From Serpentinicella alkaliphila (GTDB lineage: Bacteria > Bacillota > Clostridia > Peptostreptococcales > Natronincolaceae), in contig NZ_CP058648.1 in the NCBI RefSeq assembly GCF_018141405.1, positions 387,001-451,000 of the forward strand: a stretch of DNA of 64,000 nucleotides. The letters run 5' to 3'. The notes under the pieces are model-generated. The model searched no databases. It was not told the origin of the DNA and saw only the letters and a program-made list of their open reading frames with translations. The position numbers and the translations under genes are program-made. This document shows positions 7,431 through 16,443 of the stretch, piece after piece (the stretch's first letter is position 1; the number at the start of each line of letters is the position of its first letter).

Positions 7431-9557
7431 ATGTCAGATTATACAAAAGAAGATTTAGCAAATAGCTCTAATACCATTGGCCAAGGTAAAGTAAGCTTAA
7501 AGGCTGATGTAACTGGTATTAGTGGAACCAATGACCCTGCCTACCACGAAGACATTCATAATAAGGTGGAAATCAATTACGAGAATATTAAAAAATCCCC
7601 CGCACCTAGTGACGTTCATAAATGGCAAAGAGAACATATAAAAGTTGACGATCAAAGCCCTGAAGGCTATCCTTTAAACGTTATAGTTGATCCAGCAATG
7701 AGAGAAATGTATCAAGTAGTACATAATTCCACTTTAACAAACGTTTTTGACCGTTTTTCAGAGCAACAACCACAATGTAGATTCTGTGTTGAAGGACTAT
7801 CCTGTCAATTATGTGCTAATGGTCCATGTCGTATACATCCAAAGGCTCCTAGAGGCGTTTGTGGAGTAGATGCACATACAATGGTAGCGAGAAACTTTAC
7901 CTATAGGCATGTGACAATTGGAACATCTGCAAATATTTTTCATGCTCACCAGGCAGCAAGAACTTTAAAAGCCGCAGGAGAGCATCCAAATAGTGGACTT
8001 AAAATTAGAGACCCTGAAAAACTAAAAAAATATGCAGATATGTGTGGATTAAATGCAAATCAACCTATTGATAAATTAGCTATTGATTTTGCTCAATTTG
8101 TAATTGATGACATTCATAGACCTGCCCATGACCCATCAAAGTTAGTTGAATTATTTGCACCTACAAAACGTAAAGAACTTTGGAATAGCTTAGGTTTATT
8201 CCCTGGTGGTGGTTATAGTGAAGTTGCTCAAACTCAAACAAAATGTATGACAAACTTTACTTCAGATCCAATTGATTTTCTATTAAACTCCGTTCGTTTA
8301 GGTGTAGCAAACGAATACCAAGGATTATTTACATTAGATATTTTACAAGAAATATTAATGGGCACACAAAAAATTACTATGCAAAAACAAAATATGGGAC
8401 TTCTGAGTGCAGATATGATTAATATAGTTACTAATGGCCATATGCCTCTACTAGCTCATGTTGCAATTGAAATGGCATCATCCGATGAATGGCAGGAAAA
8501 AGCTAGACAAGTAGGAGCTAATGGTATACAAATCTTTGGCCATGTTTGTGAGGGTCAGCAATTACTTAACTATTCTGGTACTCAAAACATGAGAGCTTAT
8601 GGTGGACAAGAGGGTGAATGGTTATCAGAAGAATACTTACTTGCTACTGGTGTTATCGACTTATTTATGTTTGACTATAACTGTACAGTACCAACACTAC
8701 CTATATATGCGAAAAGATTTGGAACTAAATTAGTAAGTACCCATCCAGTTATTAAGCTACAAGGTACAGAAACCTTAGACTTTGTTCCAGAAAAAATGAA
8801 TGAGCAAGCTGAAAAGGTTTTAAATATGGCTTTAGAGGCATTCAGTAAACGAAGAGATGAAAACCGAAAAGTATACATTCCTAAATATACATCTGAATGT
8901 ATGGTAGGCTTTAGTACAGAATCAGTAAGAGAGGCTTTAGGTGGTACTTTCAACCCTCTAATCGAACAAATTGCTAATGGTAACATTCGTGGTATTGCTA
9001 CAATAGTTGGTTGTACTACAGCTAGATATGGACAAGGTGGAAGTAATATTTTCAAAATTACAAAAGGACTAATAGAAAATAATATATTAGTGCTTTCAGG
9101 TGGCTGTACTTCCTCCGTAATGGAATACACAGGATTAACACACCCGTCTGCAGCTGAAGAAGCTGGTGAAGGATTAAAGGCTGTATGTAAACAACTTGGT
9201 ATTCCACCAGTGCTATCTTATGGTGCATGTGTTGATATAGGTAAAATGACACATACTGCTATGGAGTTAGCTGATGCTTTAAATGTAGATACTAACAAGC
9301 TTCCATTAGTTATTGGGGCACCTGAGTACTTAGAACAAAAAGCTGTAGCAGATGCATGTACAGCAATTGCCCTAGGTTGGTTAGTACACGTTGCTCCAGT
9401 TCCTTCAGTAACAGGAAGTGATGTAGTTGTAAAAACTTTAACTGAAACAACTGAGACTTTAGGTTTAGGAAAATTAATGGTTGAATTAGATGCAGAAAAA
9501 ACTATTAAGATCTATGTAGATCATATAGAGAAAAAACGTAAAGAGTTGGGAATTTAA
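7431..9557 (+). CDS. cooS: Anaerobic Ni-Fe carbon monoxide dehydrogenase catalytic subunit, divergent clade
   Basis: 708 residues, close to the usual 620-680 but with a long N-terminal extension. It catalyses reversible CO oxidation to CO2 at a Ni-Fe-S C-cluster. Cluster cysteines are CRFC at 116-119, then C125, C128 and C133 (CANGPCRI) and GVCG near 147. The CX2C spacing, with Ser in place of the usual seventh-spaced Cys, is the arrangement I associate with a [2Fe-2S] D-cluster. C-cluster ligands appear conserved: GHMP His, C373, DYNC, VGCTT, SGGCTS and GACVD. The segment that is normally GICCTGNE reads GHVCEGQQ here. The conserved Lys in EQKAVADAC is present. No cooF, cooC or hydrogenase gene follows; a DUF1858 protein does. 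Confidence 0.88.
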   Translation: MSDYTKEDLANSSNTIGQGKVSLKADVTGISGTNDPAYHEDIHNKVEINYENIKKSPAPSDVHKWQREHIKVDDQSPEGYPLNVIVDPAMREMYQVVHNSTLTNVFDRFSEQQPQCRFCVEGLSCQLCANGPCRIHPKAPRGVCGVDAHTMVARNFTYRHVTIGTSANIFHAHQAARTLKAAGEHPNSGLKIRDPEKLKKYADMCGLNANQPIDKLAIDFAQFVIDDIHRPAHDPSKLVELFAPTKRKELWNSLGLFPGGGYSEVAQTQTKCMTNFTSDPIDFLLNSVRLGVANEYQGLFTLDILQEILMGTQKITMQKQNMGLLSADMINIVTNGHMPLLAHVAIEMASSDEWQEKARQVGANGIQIFGHVCEGQQLLNYSGTQNMRAYGGQEGEWLSEEYLLATGVIDLFMFDYNCTVPTLPIYAKRFGTKLVSTHPVIKLQGTETLDFVPEKMNEQAEKVLNMALEAFSKRRDENRKVYIPKYTSECMVGFSTESVREALGGTFNPLIEQIANGNIRGIATIVGCTTARYGQGGSNIFKITKGLIENNILVLSGGCTSSVMEYTGLTHPSAAEEAGEGLKAVCKQLGIPPVLSYGACVDIGKMTHTAMELADALNVDTNKLPLVIGAPEYLEQKAVADACTAIALGWLVHVAPVPSVTGSDVVVKTLTETTETLGLGKLMVELDAEKTIKIYVDHIEKKRKELGI

Positions 9558-9661
9558 ATGAAAATGTGATATTTATCATTTGACATTTATTAATTGTAGG
9601 TTATACTAAAATTACCATAAAGTGTTTATGAGTTTTGTATAAAGATAGGAGGCGAATATAT

Positions 9662-9847
9662 ATGCAAATTACTAAGGATACTAAAATTTCAGATATACTT
9701 AGAGTAAATCCTAATGCAGCAGGTATCTTAATGGCTTTTGGTATGGGATGTTTAGGATGCCCAGGGGCTCAAATGGAAACTTTAGAACAAGCTGCAGGTG
9801 TACATGGTATTAACCTTGAAGAATTACTTAAAAAATTAAATGCATAA
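9662..9847 (+). CDS. DUF1858-domain small protein
   Basis: 61 residues. The open frame starts at 9635, but TAGGAGG ends just before the ATG at 9662. The sequence MQITKDTKISDILRVNPNAA and then GMGCLGCPGAQMETLEQAA is typical of DUF1858 proteins, which carry a CxxC and are often found near hybrid-cluster or redox enzymes. Function is unknown; a thiol redox or metal-handling role is likely. It lies 104 bp after cooS and before a shared terminator, so it may be co-transcribed with cooS. Confidence 0.8.
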   Translation: MQITKDTKISDILRVNPNAAGILMAFGMGCLGCPGAQMETLEQAAGVHGINLEELLKKLNA

Positions 9848-9859
9848 TTTATAAAATTA

Positions 9860-9896
9860 AAGGATGCCCATCATTTCGATGGACATCCTTTTTTAT
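9860..9896. terminator. Bidirectional terminator between the DUF1858 gene and the activase gene
   Basis: A hairpin of AAAGGATG-C-CCATC, loop ATTTC, GATGG-A-CATCCTTT, followed by a T run on the + strand and preceded by A-rich sequence that serves the minus strand. It separates convergent genes. Confidence 0.85.
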
Positions 9897-10876
9897 TATG
9901 CTAATTTCTCTTTTTTCTTTACTAAGCTATTCCATTTACCGCATTTGTCTCCCCATCGTGCCATAATCTGTCCATCCTGAACAATTTCTATAACCTCACA
10001 TAGGTTAGCACAATCCTGACACTCTATTCCTTTAACATTATATCCAGAATTAATAATATCAAAGCCTTTAAACTCTGTAAGATGCCCTTTTGCAGCATGC
10101 TCTCTAGCAAGTAAACAGCAACCAATTGCACCCATTACATCATGATGTGGGGGTACTAACACTTCTTGTCCTAGAGCTTCTTCAAAGGATTGCTTAATAC
10201 CAACATTTGCGGCAACCCCACCCTGGAATACTATAGGCCCTACAATTTCTTTACCCTTACCTAAATTATTTAAAAAGTTTCTTACTAATGCATCACATAA
10301 ACCCTTAATTATATCTTCTTGATTATGTCCTAATTGTTGTTTATGAATCATGTCTGATTCAGCAAATACTGCACATCTACCCGCAATTCTCACAGGATTT
10401 TTTGATAATAAAGCCATTTTGCCAAAATCCTGAATTGCAATATCTAATCTTGATGCTTGTCTATCTAAGAAAGACCCTGTTCCTGCAGCACATACAGTGT
10501 TCATTGCAAAATCACTTATTACATTGTTTTTAAGTAAAATTATCTTTGAATCCTGCCCACCTATTTCAAGAATAGTTCTTACGCCGTCTACAAAGTTCAA
10601 AGCTGCTATACCATGGGCTGTAATTTCGTTTTTTACAACATCGGCTCCTACTATCATTGCTGCTAATTGTCTACCACTGCCGGTTGTACCTACACCTTTA
10701 ACCTTGATTTCTTCCTTAATAGCTGTTTTTATTTCCTTCATGCCTCTTTGAATCGCATCTATAGGTTTTCCTTGTGTTTTCGTATATACTTTTCCCATTA
10801 TATTATTATTGTCATCCATTAGTACAACATTTGTACTCACGGATCCAACATCAATTCCTAAGTAGCAGTTTTTCAA
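9896..10876 (-). CDS. Acyl-CoA dehydratase activase-like ATPase (BcrA/BadF/HgdC family)
   Basis: 326 residues of the ASKHA ATPase fold: phosphate-1 motif LGIDVGSVSTNVVLMD, central GGQDSKIILL, and the [4Fe-4S]-binding cysteines in TVCAAGTGSFLDRQ and AGRCAVFAESDMIHKQQLGH. Family members couple ATP hydrolysis to injection of one low-potential electron into a 2-hydroxyacyl-CoA dehydratase or related Fe-S protein. The C-terminal CQDCANLCEV may bind a further metal. It starts at a TTG whose last bases overlap the TGA of the upstream gene (TTGA), so it is translationally coupled to the two dehydratase-like genes. Confidence 0.85.
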   Translation of the reverse strand: MKNCYLGIDVGSVSTNVVLMDDNNNIMGKVYTKTQGKPIDAIQRGMKEIKTAIKEEIKVKGVGTTGSGRQLAAMIVGADVVKNEITAHGIAALNFVDGVRTILEIGGQDSKIILLKNNVISDFAMNTVCAAGTGSFLDRQASRLDIAIQDFGKMALLSKNPVRIAGRCAVFAESDMIHKQQLGHNQEDIIKGLCDALVRNFLNNLGKGKEIVGPIVFQGGVAANVGIKQSFEEALGQEVLVPPHHDVMGAIGCCLLAREHAAKGHLTEFKGFDIINSGYNVKGIECQDCANLCEVIEIVQDGQIMARWGDKCGKWNSLVKKKEKLA

Positions 10877-11964
10877 CTGACCTTCATCTCCTTCCTTTTT
10901 CCAAGTAAATCAACAAAAGCTTCAAGTCTCGTGTTAAATCCAGCCTCACCAGTCATTTCATCGACAATTAGACATAAGTATGGTATATCATATTCTTTTT
11001 CCACCTGAGGCATAATGCTTTGTGCTACTATTTCTGGCATGCAGGTGAATGGATATACCTGAATTAGTCCATCAAAACCTCTCTTAGCATAATGTATGCC
11101 GTAACCAATAGTCTCTCTGGCATGTCCTCCTATCATAGTCTTTAAATATGGTTTAGCCTCTTTTCTAATTTTTGAGTCCATAGTAATATTTAAAGGATTT
11201 AAAAATAGGTGTTCTGTAATCCAATGACTTAGTCTTAGGGACTTCTCAATTTCTACTCCCATTTCCCCTAATTTTTTCTCAATATATACATTCACCGAAG
11301 GCTCAAGAATTGTATAAATTTCTCCAATAAGACCAACTCTTAATACTTCTCTGCCTGGATCTTCTTCAATTCTTAAAATCTTTTCTTTAGTTTCTTTTAT
11401 TAGTCTAGAAACTTCCCTATATCCACGAACACCTCTAATTTTCTTATGTAGCTCATCATAATATAAGTCTGCTTCTCCTATGTTTTTCTGTCTTGGTCTC
11501 TTGTAATACATTAAATCCTCTAAATCATCTATTTGGTAAAGAACTCGAGTAGCCTTTACTAAAGCATTTATTATTTTATACGGGTTTTTAGTTTTAGTTA
11601 ATTTATAGATTGAGTCTAATAAACCTTTAAAGTTTCCTTGCGGAGCATCCAATAATATGATTTCTACATCTTCATGCCCCATCTCTTTTAAAATTTCGTT
11701 TTGAAGTATTGAATAATACCCAAATCTGCAAGGCCCACAGCTACCGATCATCACAATAGTATTTGCCCCTTCATTAATACTCTCAACAAAGTTTCCAATA
11801 TTAATTTTAAGTGGAAGGCATATTGATTCAGGGGAATACTTTGTCCCTATATTTAGAGTTTCCTTACTGCAATCTACTGGAACAATTACATCTAAACCTA
11901 CTTCTTCTAAAAGAACTTTAGTGCCAACATATTGGTTGCCCATGTGCGGAAAGGTCACTTTCAT
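10873..11964 (-). CDS. 2-hydroxyglutaryl-CoA dehydratase-related protein (COG3581-like)
   Basis: About 363 residues of the dehydratase-component superfamily that partners with activases. Conserved cysteine segments are ESICLPLKINIGNF, GSCGPCRFGYYS and PFTCMPEIVAQSIMP; they probably bind an Fe-S cluster. The C-terminus DEMTGEAGFNTRLEAF is nearly repeated in the neighbouring 337-residue protein. The frame opens at 11982, but GGAGG sits before the ATG at 11964, which is taken as start and overlaps the preceding gene by 47 bp. The substrate is unknown; with its two neighbours it forms a conserved clostridial trio of unassigned function. Confidence 0.75.
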   Translation of the reverse strand: MKVTFPHMGNQYVGTKVLLEEVGLDVIVPVDCSKETLNIGTKYSPESICLPLKINIGNFVESINEGANTIVMIGSCGPCRFGYYSILQNEILKEMGHEDVEIILLDAPQGNFKGLLDSIYKLTKTKNPYKIINALVKATRVLYQIDDLEDLMYYKRPRQKNIGEADLYYDELHKKIRGVRGYREVSRLIKETKEKILRIEEDPGREVLRVGLIGEIYTILEPSVNVYIEKKLGEMGVEIEKSLRLSHWITEHLFLNPLNITMDSKIRKEAKPYLKTMIGGHARETIGYGIHYAKRGFDGLIQVYPFTCMPEIVAQSIMPQVEKEYDIPYLCLIVDEMTGEAGFNTRLEAFVDLLGKRKEMKVS

Positions 11965-12931
11965 TTCTTTTCCTCCATTCAATCATATCTAAAAATGCTT
12001 CTAGACGAGTATTGACCCCCGCTTCCCCTGTATGTTCATCTATAGTTATTAATAGATAGGGAATCTCAGCATCTCTTCTTGCCCTTCTTTCGGATAGATC
12101 CTCAATTATCGAATCTATGCCACACCCAAAGGAAGATAGAAATATAATGCCATCAATATCTTTTCTATCAGCTAAATACATGGCAGAGCCCAAAAGTTTT
12201 CTACCAAAACTCCAAAACATCTTTTTTGGTAACTGATCAGCAAACTTATTGATTTCATTCATATCTAACATTTCAGGTACAACAACATCTATCTTATTTT
12301 CCATAAGTTTATTTATTAAGTTCATAGATCCATAATTGTCAAATACATTGTATGAATGCCCTAATACTGCTATTTTCATTTCCCCAGGTATTTTAATCCT
12401 TTTTTGCCTTAAAACTTCATTTATGTGTCCATCAAGAGGTAAATGACCATATCTTACTTTTTCTTTATAGTCCTCGTACGCTTTAAGAGCCTTATCATAG
12501 GCCCTAAAGATTTTAATAGGATTTTTAGTAACATAGCTTCCAAATTTATATATAGTTCTTTTTAAGCCTTTTCGTGATTTATTGAAATTTATTTCTATAT
12601 CAATAAAAGGTGGTAAATTTGGAATTGAATTTCTTACCATCTCAGGTAGCCCACAAAACTTTGGACATATATATTCCTTTTCATAAACACTCATCACCTT
12701 AGGAACAAAAATATAATCGACTTTGTCTTTAAGATTTAACACATGTCCATGAAATATTTTAACAGGCAGACAAGCTTCATCTACTGTATTTTTTGTTCCT
12801 AAGTCAAGAATTTGTTTGTTTGTAGGACTAGATATAATAACTTCTGCTCCTAACTCCTCATAAAAGGTTTTCCAAAGTGGAAAATAGTCATAGAACCATA
12901 GACCTCTTGGTATCCCGATTTTTACTGTCAT
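11918..12931 (-). CDS. 2-hydroxyglutaryl-CoA dehydratase-related protein (COG3580-like, DUF2229)
   Basis: 337 residues, first gene of the three-gene unit. It begins KIGIPRGLWFYDYFPLWKTF, characteristic of DUF2229 proteins. Cysteines likely to bind a cluster are in DEACLPVKIFHGHV, KEYICPKFCGLPEM and SSFGCGIDSI. The end, DEHTGEAGVNTRLEAFLD, mirrors the second protein, so the two may form a heterodimer like HgdAB. A clear GAAGGGAGG ribosome site precedes the ATG. No CoA-transferase or acyl-CoA dehydrogenase lies nearby, so a classic amino-acid fermentation role is not supported by context. Confidence 0.75.
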   Translation of the reverse strand: MTVKIGIPRGLWFYDYFPLWKTFYEELGAEVIISSPTNKQILDLGTKNTVDEACLPVKIFHGHVLNLKDKVDYIFVPKVMSVYEKEYICPKFCGLPEMVRNSIPNLPPFIDIEINFNKSRKGLKRTIYKFGSYVTKNPIKIFRAYDKALKAYEDYKEKVRYGHLPLDGHINEVLRQKRIKIPGEMKIAVLGHSYNVFDNYGSMNLINKLMENKIDVVVPEMLDMNEINKFADQLPKKMFWSFGRKLLGSAMYLADRKDIDGIIFLSSFGCGIDSIIEDLSERRARRDAEIPYLLITIDEHTGEAGVNTRLEAFLDMIEWRKRNESDLSAHGQPICWH

Positions 12932-12989
12932 TAATAAATCCTCCCTTCAGCATTTGTATATTATTGCCTTTTTGTTTTATACATATACT

Positions 12990-14492
12990 TCAAGATATTG
13001 GTAATATTAATCGACCAATAATATATCTCACTGAACGCATTAATGAGAGCTTCTCATAATCCTTATATTTCTGTTTTTCGCTCATTTTCATATATTTATT
13101 AAAAATTTGTTCCATCCTCAAACATAACTGTTCATCATAAAGTAGTACATTCATCTCATAGTCTAAGTAGTAGCCTCTCATATTTAGATTTGCAGAACCT
13201 ACGGATACTACTCTGTTGTCGACTATCATTGATTTAGCATGCATGAATCCATTTTTATACTTATATACTTCAACCCCAGATCTTAATATCTCCTTAAAGA
13301 ATGACTCATTTAGCCAATCTATTAAAAAGGATTCAGTTTTTTCGGGTATTACAATCTTTACATCAACACCTCTTAATGCTGCAGTTTGAAGGGATTCTAA
13401 CATAGCATCATTTAATACAAAATATGGTGTTGCAATATATAACCTCCCCCTAGCTGAATTTATTAGTGTAAAGTACATTTGATGTATTTCATGCCACCCT
13501 GTATCAAATCCTCCAGCTACCATTTGTACAGGTAAGTAATTCTCCACACTAGTCTTTCCATAGTAATAAATATCAGTAATTTTTTTGTCCGTTACATAAT
13601 ACCAGTCTGCTAAAAATATCTTTTGAAGATAATTAACTGAATCCCCTTCCATTTCCACAATAATATCCTGCCATATTCCTATATTTTTATCTCGATTTAA
13701 ATACTCATCTCCAATATTTACACCGCCTGTAAAGGCTACTACTCCATCAACGATAATCATCTTTCTATGAGTACGATGATTTAACTTACCAGTGACCAAT
13801 GACTTAAATACAGTATTGTATGGAACTATTTCTACCCCTACTTCTTTTAATTCATTTATATATTTACGGCTTAATTTAAAGCTTCCTAGGGCATCATAAA
13901 TAACTCTTACTTCTACCCCCTGCTTTGCTCTATCTATTAAAACAGTTTTTAGTTTCTGACCTATATTATCGTCCCTCATAATATAAAACAAAACGTGAAC
14001 ATGCTTTTCCGCTTTACTTATGGCCTCAATTATTTCGTCAAAATAGTGTTCATTATCACTTATTAAAATTCCGTTATTTTTAAAGGTTGGTGACATGCCA
14101 GTGCTTTTCTCAATCAAAGTTGCTATTGATCTATTAAAATCCTCCTTATAAAACTTATCTACTCCCTCTACTTTAGTAAATTCATTTACAGTCCTAATAT
14201 ACTCACTATACTTTTTCTTATATCCATTTAAGTGTCTAGCATTTATTACTATTAAAATTAATGTAAATAAACTTATGACTAATACAATAGAAATCATAGC
14301 CTTAATTGTGATTAGCCAAAATCTACTTTGTATATAGCTAGCAGAGAAAAGTAAAATGCCCAAAAAAACTGTTATAAATAGAGCATATGGATAAAAACCT
14401 ATAAAAACTATTTGTGGAATAACATTGAACAGATTAAAGAAAAAAACGACTAGAAAAACTATAAAAGTTAAAATTATAAATACTTGAATCAC
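12990..14492 (-). CDS. cls: Cardiolipin synthase (phospholipase D family)
   Basis: About 500 residues, the normal length for bacterial ClsA. Two to three N-terminal membrane segments (VFIILTFIVFLVVFFFNLF and onward) anchor it. Two HKD motifs are present: HRTHRKMIIVDGVVAFTGG (middle) and MHAKSMIVDNRVVSVGSAN (C-terminal). The enzyme condenses two phosphatidylglycerol molecules into cardiolipin and glycerol at the membrane. The longest frame begins with a GTG at 14501 that falls inside the GGGGTG ribosome site; the GTG at 14492 is a better-spaced start. It appears monocistronic. Confidence 0.9.
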   Translation of the reverse strand: MIQVFIILTFIVFLVVFFFNLFNVIPQIVFIGFYPYALFITVFLGILLFSASYIQSRFWLITIKAMISIVLVISLFTLILIVINARHLNGYKKKYSEYIRTVNEFTKVEGVDKFYKEDFNRSIATLIEKSTGMSPTFKNNGILISDNEHYFDEIIEAISKAEKHVHVLFYIMRDDNIGQKLKTVLIDRAKQGVEVRVIYDALGSFKLSRKYINELKEVGVEIVPYNTVFKSLVTGKLNHRTHRKMIIVDGVVAFTGGVNIGDEYLNRDKNIGIWQDIIVEMEGDSVNYLQKIFLADWYYVTDKKITDIYYYGKTSVENYLPVQMVAGGFDTGWHEIHQMYFTLINSARGRLYIATPYFVLNDAMLESLQTAALRGVDVKIVIPEKTESFLIDWLNESFFKEILRSGVEVYKYKNGFMHAKSMIVDNRVVSVGSANLNMRGYYLDYEMNVLLYDEQLCLRMEQIFNKYMKMSEKQKYKDYEKLSLMRSVRYIIGRLILPIS

Positions 14493-14557
14493 AAGACGCA
14501 CCCCTAATTTTGTAAGTAAACAATTATAGTATTTTCCTAAAAGTGCTATTTATATGT

Positions 14558-14600
14558 AAAAAACAAAATCCTCACTTTTCAGTGAAGATCCTACTTTTTA
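14558..14600 (-). terminator. Terminator after the ADP-ribosylglycohydrolase gene
   Basis: On the minus strand, TCACT-GAAA-AGTGA with flanking ATC/GAT pairs forms a hairpin followed by TTTTGTTTTTT, 20-60 bp past the stop at 14621. Confidence 0.7.
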
Positions 14601-14620
14601 TTTTCAGTATTTAGTTAGTT

Positions 14621-16156
14621 CTATTTTTCCTTATTTAAACTTTTAACCGCATTTAAGACTTCTTTACCGATCTTAAAGTCAGGAGCCAACTCAACGGCTC
14701 TCCTGGAATATCTCTCTGCTTTATTTAAGTCATCCAAGTTTAAATATGTAATTGCTAGATTACATAAAATACTAGGGTGATTTAAATCGTGCTCTAACGC
14801 CTTTTTAAAGTATTTCAACGCCTCTTCAAATTGTCCTTTTTCTAAAAATCTGTTACCTAACCCTTCATAGGCTTCTATAATATTAGTTTTTAACTTTTCA
14901 TTCTTCTTAAATTCAGGATTTTTTTCTATTAATAATTCAAAATATTTTACTGCTAATTCAAACTGTTCCTGCTTAGTATGTTTTATTGCCATCCATATTA
15001 ATTGATCTAATTCATCTTGGAGGTTTTCTGGAGAATCATTATTAGTCCTTATTTGATCTCGCATTCTTCTATATGGATTGTTTAGTTTATTCTTTATAGA
15101 TAACTCAAATAATCTATCCGAAAGTGTCAGGATTTCTTCAAGATTTCTTAGTTTCTTTACATACACTTTATGAATATTTTTAAAGCCAATATAGGCTCCA
15201 GCTAAAGTAAGTGCCATACTAGTAACCGTATCTGTATCATCTGCACCTATACAATTATTTAATATCTGTTCAAAATCATTAGGCTGCTTTAAAAAAGCAT
15301 ATAGTGCATAAGGAAGCGACTCTAAGACATAAGCACTACTCCCCCATTTCATTTTCACTTTATCCATATCTTCCTGCTGTTTAATTATCTTTGGTAGAAC
15401 AATATTAATTCTAGTATAGAGATTCTCTATTTCATCCTCTGTCCTTGACCTATATACTGAGGTTTCGATGCCCTTAATACTATCACCGACAGCACTAATT
15501 AAGTCATTAATCTGTTCACTTTCTTTTATAGAGAACGGTTCTAAATTCATTAAATAGGCAATAGAATAGCTTAGGGCAATACTTGATGCAATAGCCATTT
15601 GGTCTACATGCGTAATAGTACTCTGAATACCTGCCATAAGCTTAAGTGAATTGTAGTCGCCATAATTGAGAAAGGACACTGGTGCACATCTCATTGCAGC
15701 CCCATTACCGGCCGATTCAACTCCACTCTTATACCACTCTAATTTACGGTCCCTGTAATTAATAATGAATTCATTTATAGTTTTTCCTGTTCTAGTTATA
15801 GGCTGCCTTATAAAGCGGTTAGCTATATCCTCAGGGTTAAATCCTTGATTAATGATTAAAGACTCTGAAAACAAAATAGTCATTTCTGTATCATCTGAAA
15901 CGTCTAGAGAAATTGAATGTTTATCACTTTTAAACAAGTTTAATACGTAGTCAATTTCACTACTATTTTGACCTTCTATAAAATTACCAAAGGCATCTCC
16001 TAGGGCAAGTCCTACAAATGCACCTCGGATTTTATCTAAATAATCTATATTTGATTTTGGAACCAAATTATTTTTTTCAATTAAATTAGAAAATTTAGGC
16101 ATATGGATTTCATTAATCAAAAAACTATATAATTGTTCTAATAATTCCAAATACAT
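14621..16156 (-). CDS. ADP-ribosylglycohydrolase fused to TPR repeats
   Basis: About 511 residues. Residues about 45-355 are an ADP-ribosylglycohydrolase (DraG/ARH) domain with GAFVGLALGDAFGNFIEGQ, the di-metal site SDDTEMT, GNGAAMRCAPVSFL and the second metal motif GADDTDTVTSMALTLAGAYIG. Residues about 385-505 are tetratricopeptide repeats (YEGLGNRFLEKGQFEEALKY, NLAITYLNLDDLNKAERYSR). The enzyme removes ADP-ribose from arginine or other targets; the TPR part probably binds a partner protein. The ATG at 16156 is chosen because the upstream GTG overlaps AGAGG. The fusion is unusual. No ADP-ribosyltransferase gene (DraT) is in the window, though nif genes are. Confidence 0.8.
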   Translation of the reverse strand: MYLELLEQLYSFLINEIHMPKFSNLIEKNNLVPKSNIDYLDKIRGAFVGLALGDAFGNFIEGQNSSEIDYVLNLFKSDKHSISLDVSDDTEMTILFSESLIINQGFNPEDIANRFIRQPITRTGKTINEFIINYRDRKLEWYKSGVESAGNGAAMRCAPVSFLNYGDYNSLKLMAGIQSTITHVDQMAIASSIALSYSIAYLMNLEPFSIKESEQINDLISAVGDSIKGIETSVYRSRTEDEIENLYTRINIVLPKIIKQQEDMDKVKMKWGSSAYVLESLPYALYAFLKQPNDFEQILNNCIGADDTDTVTSMALTLAGAYIGFKNIHKVYVKKLRNLEEILTLSDRLFELSIKNKLNNPYRRMRDQIRTNNDSPENLQDELDQLIWMAIKHTKQEQFELAVKYFELLIEKNPEFKKNEKLKTNIIEAYEGLGNRFLEKGQFEEALKYFKKALEHDLNHPSILCNLAITYLNLDDLNKAERYSRRAVELAPDFKIGKEVLNAVKSLNKEK

Positions 16157-16303
16157 ATTATGCACCTCTTAAACTAATATAATAATTTAAATTAAGTAAT
16201 TATCCGCACTATCCCTGACTTATTTCATTATGCCCCTTAAGTATATATTATATTAAAATTTACCACATTAAAAGTATCATTCATAACTTGTTATCTAACT
16301 ATA

Positions 16304-16332
16304 TTGACTTTTATAAATTAAGATGATATATT
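16304..16332 (+). promoter_or_regulatory. pyrBI promoter
   Basis: TTGACT (16304-16309), a 17-bp spacer and TATATT (16327-16332). This predicts a transcript start near 16339 and a leader of about 105 nt that contains the PyrR-binding sequence. Confidence 0.65.
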
Positions 16333-16384
16333 TTAATAAATTTAATCGATTACCTATGTAATTCTTTAAATTTACCTTTAAATT

Positions 16385-16436
16385 AGTCCAGAGAGGCTAA
16401 TAAGGGAGTGTACGCTCCCAATACTAAATAGGGAGG
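16385..16436 (+). promoter_or_regulatory. PyrR-binding leader element with hairpin near the pyrB ribosome site
   Basis: AGTCCAGAGAGGCT (16385-16398) matches the PyrR-binding RNA consensus ARUCCNGNGAGGYU known from Bacillus pyr leaders. It is followed by a hairpin GGGAG-TGTACG-CTCCC (16404-16419) and the ribosome site GGGAGG (16431-16436). CTCCC can pair either with the first GGGAG or with the ribosome site. No T run follows, so control is more likely at translation than by attenuation. This mechanism is inference; the motif match is direct. Confidence 0.8.
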
Positions 16437-16443
16437 TTTTTTT

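Noticed and set aside
8675-9130. 151-codon minus-strand frame within cooS
   Set aside because: It is a shadow of the cooS coding frame with no family match or ribosome site.
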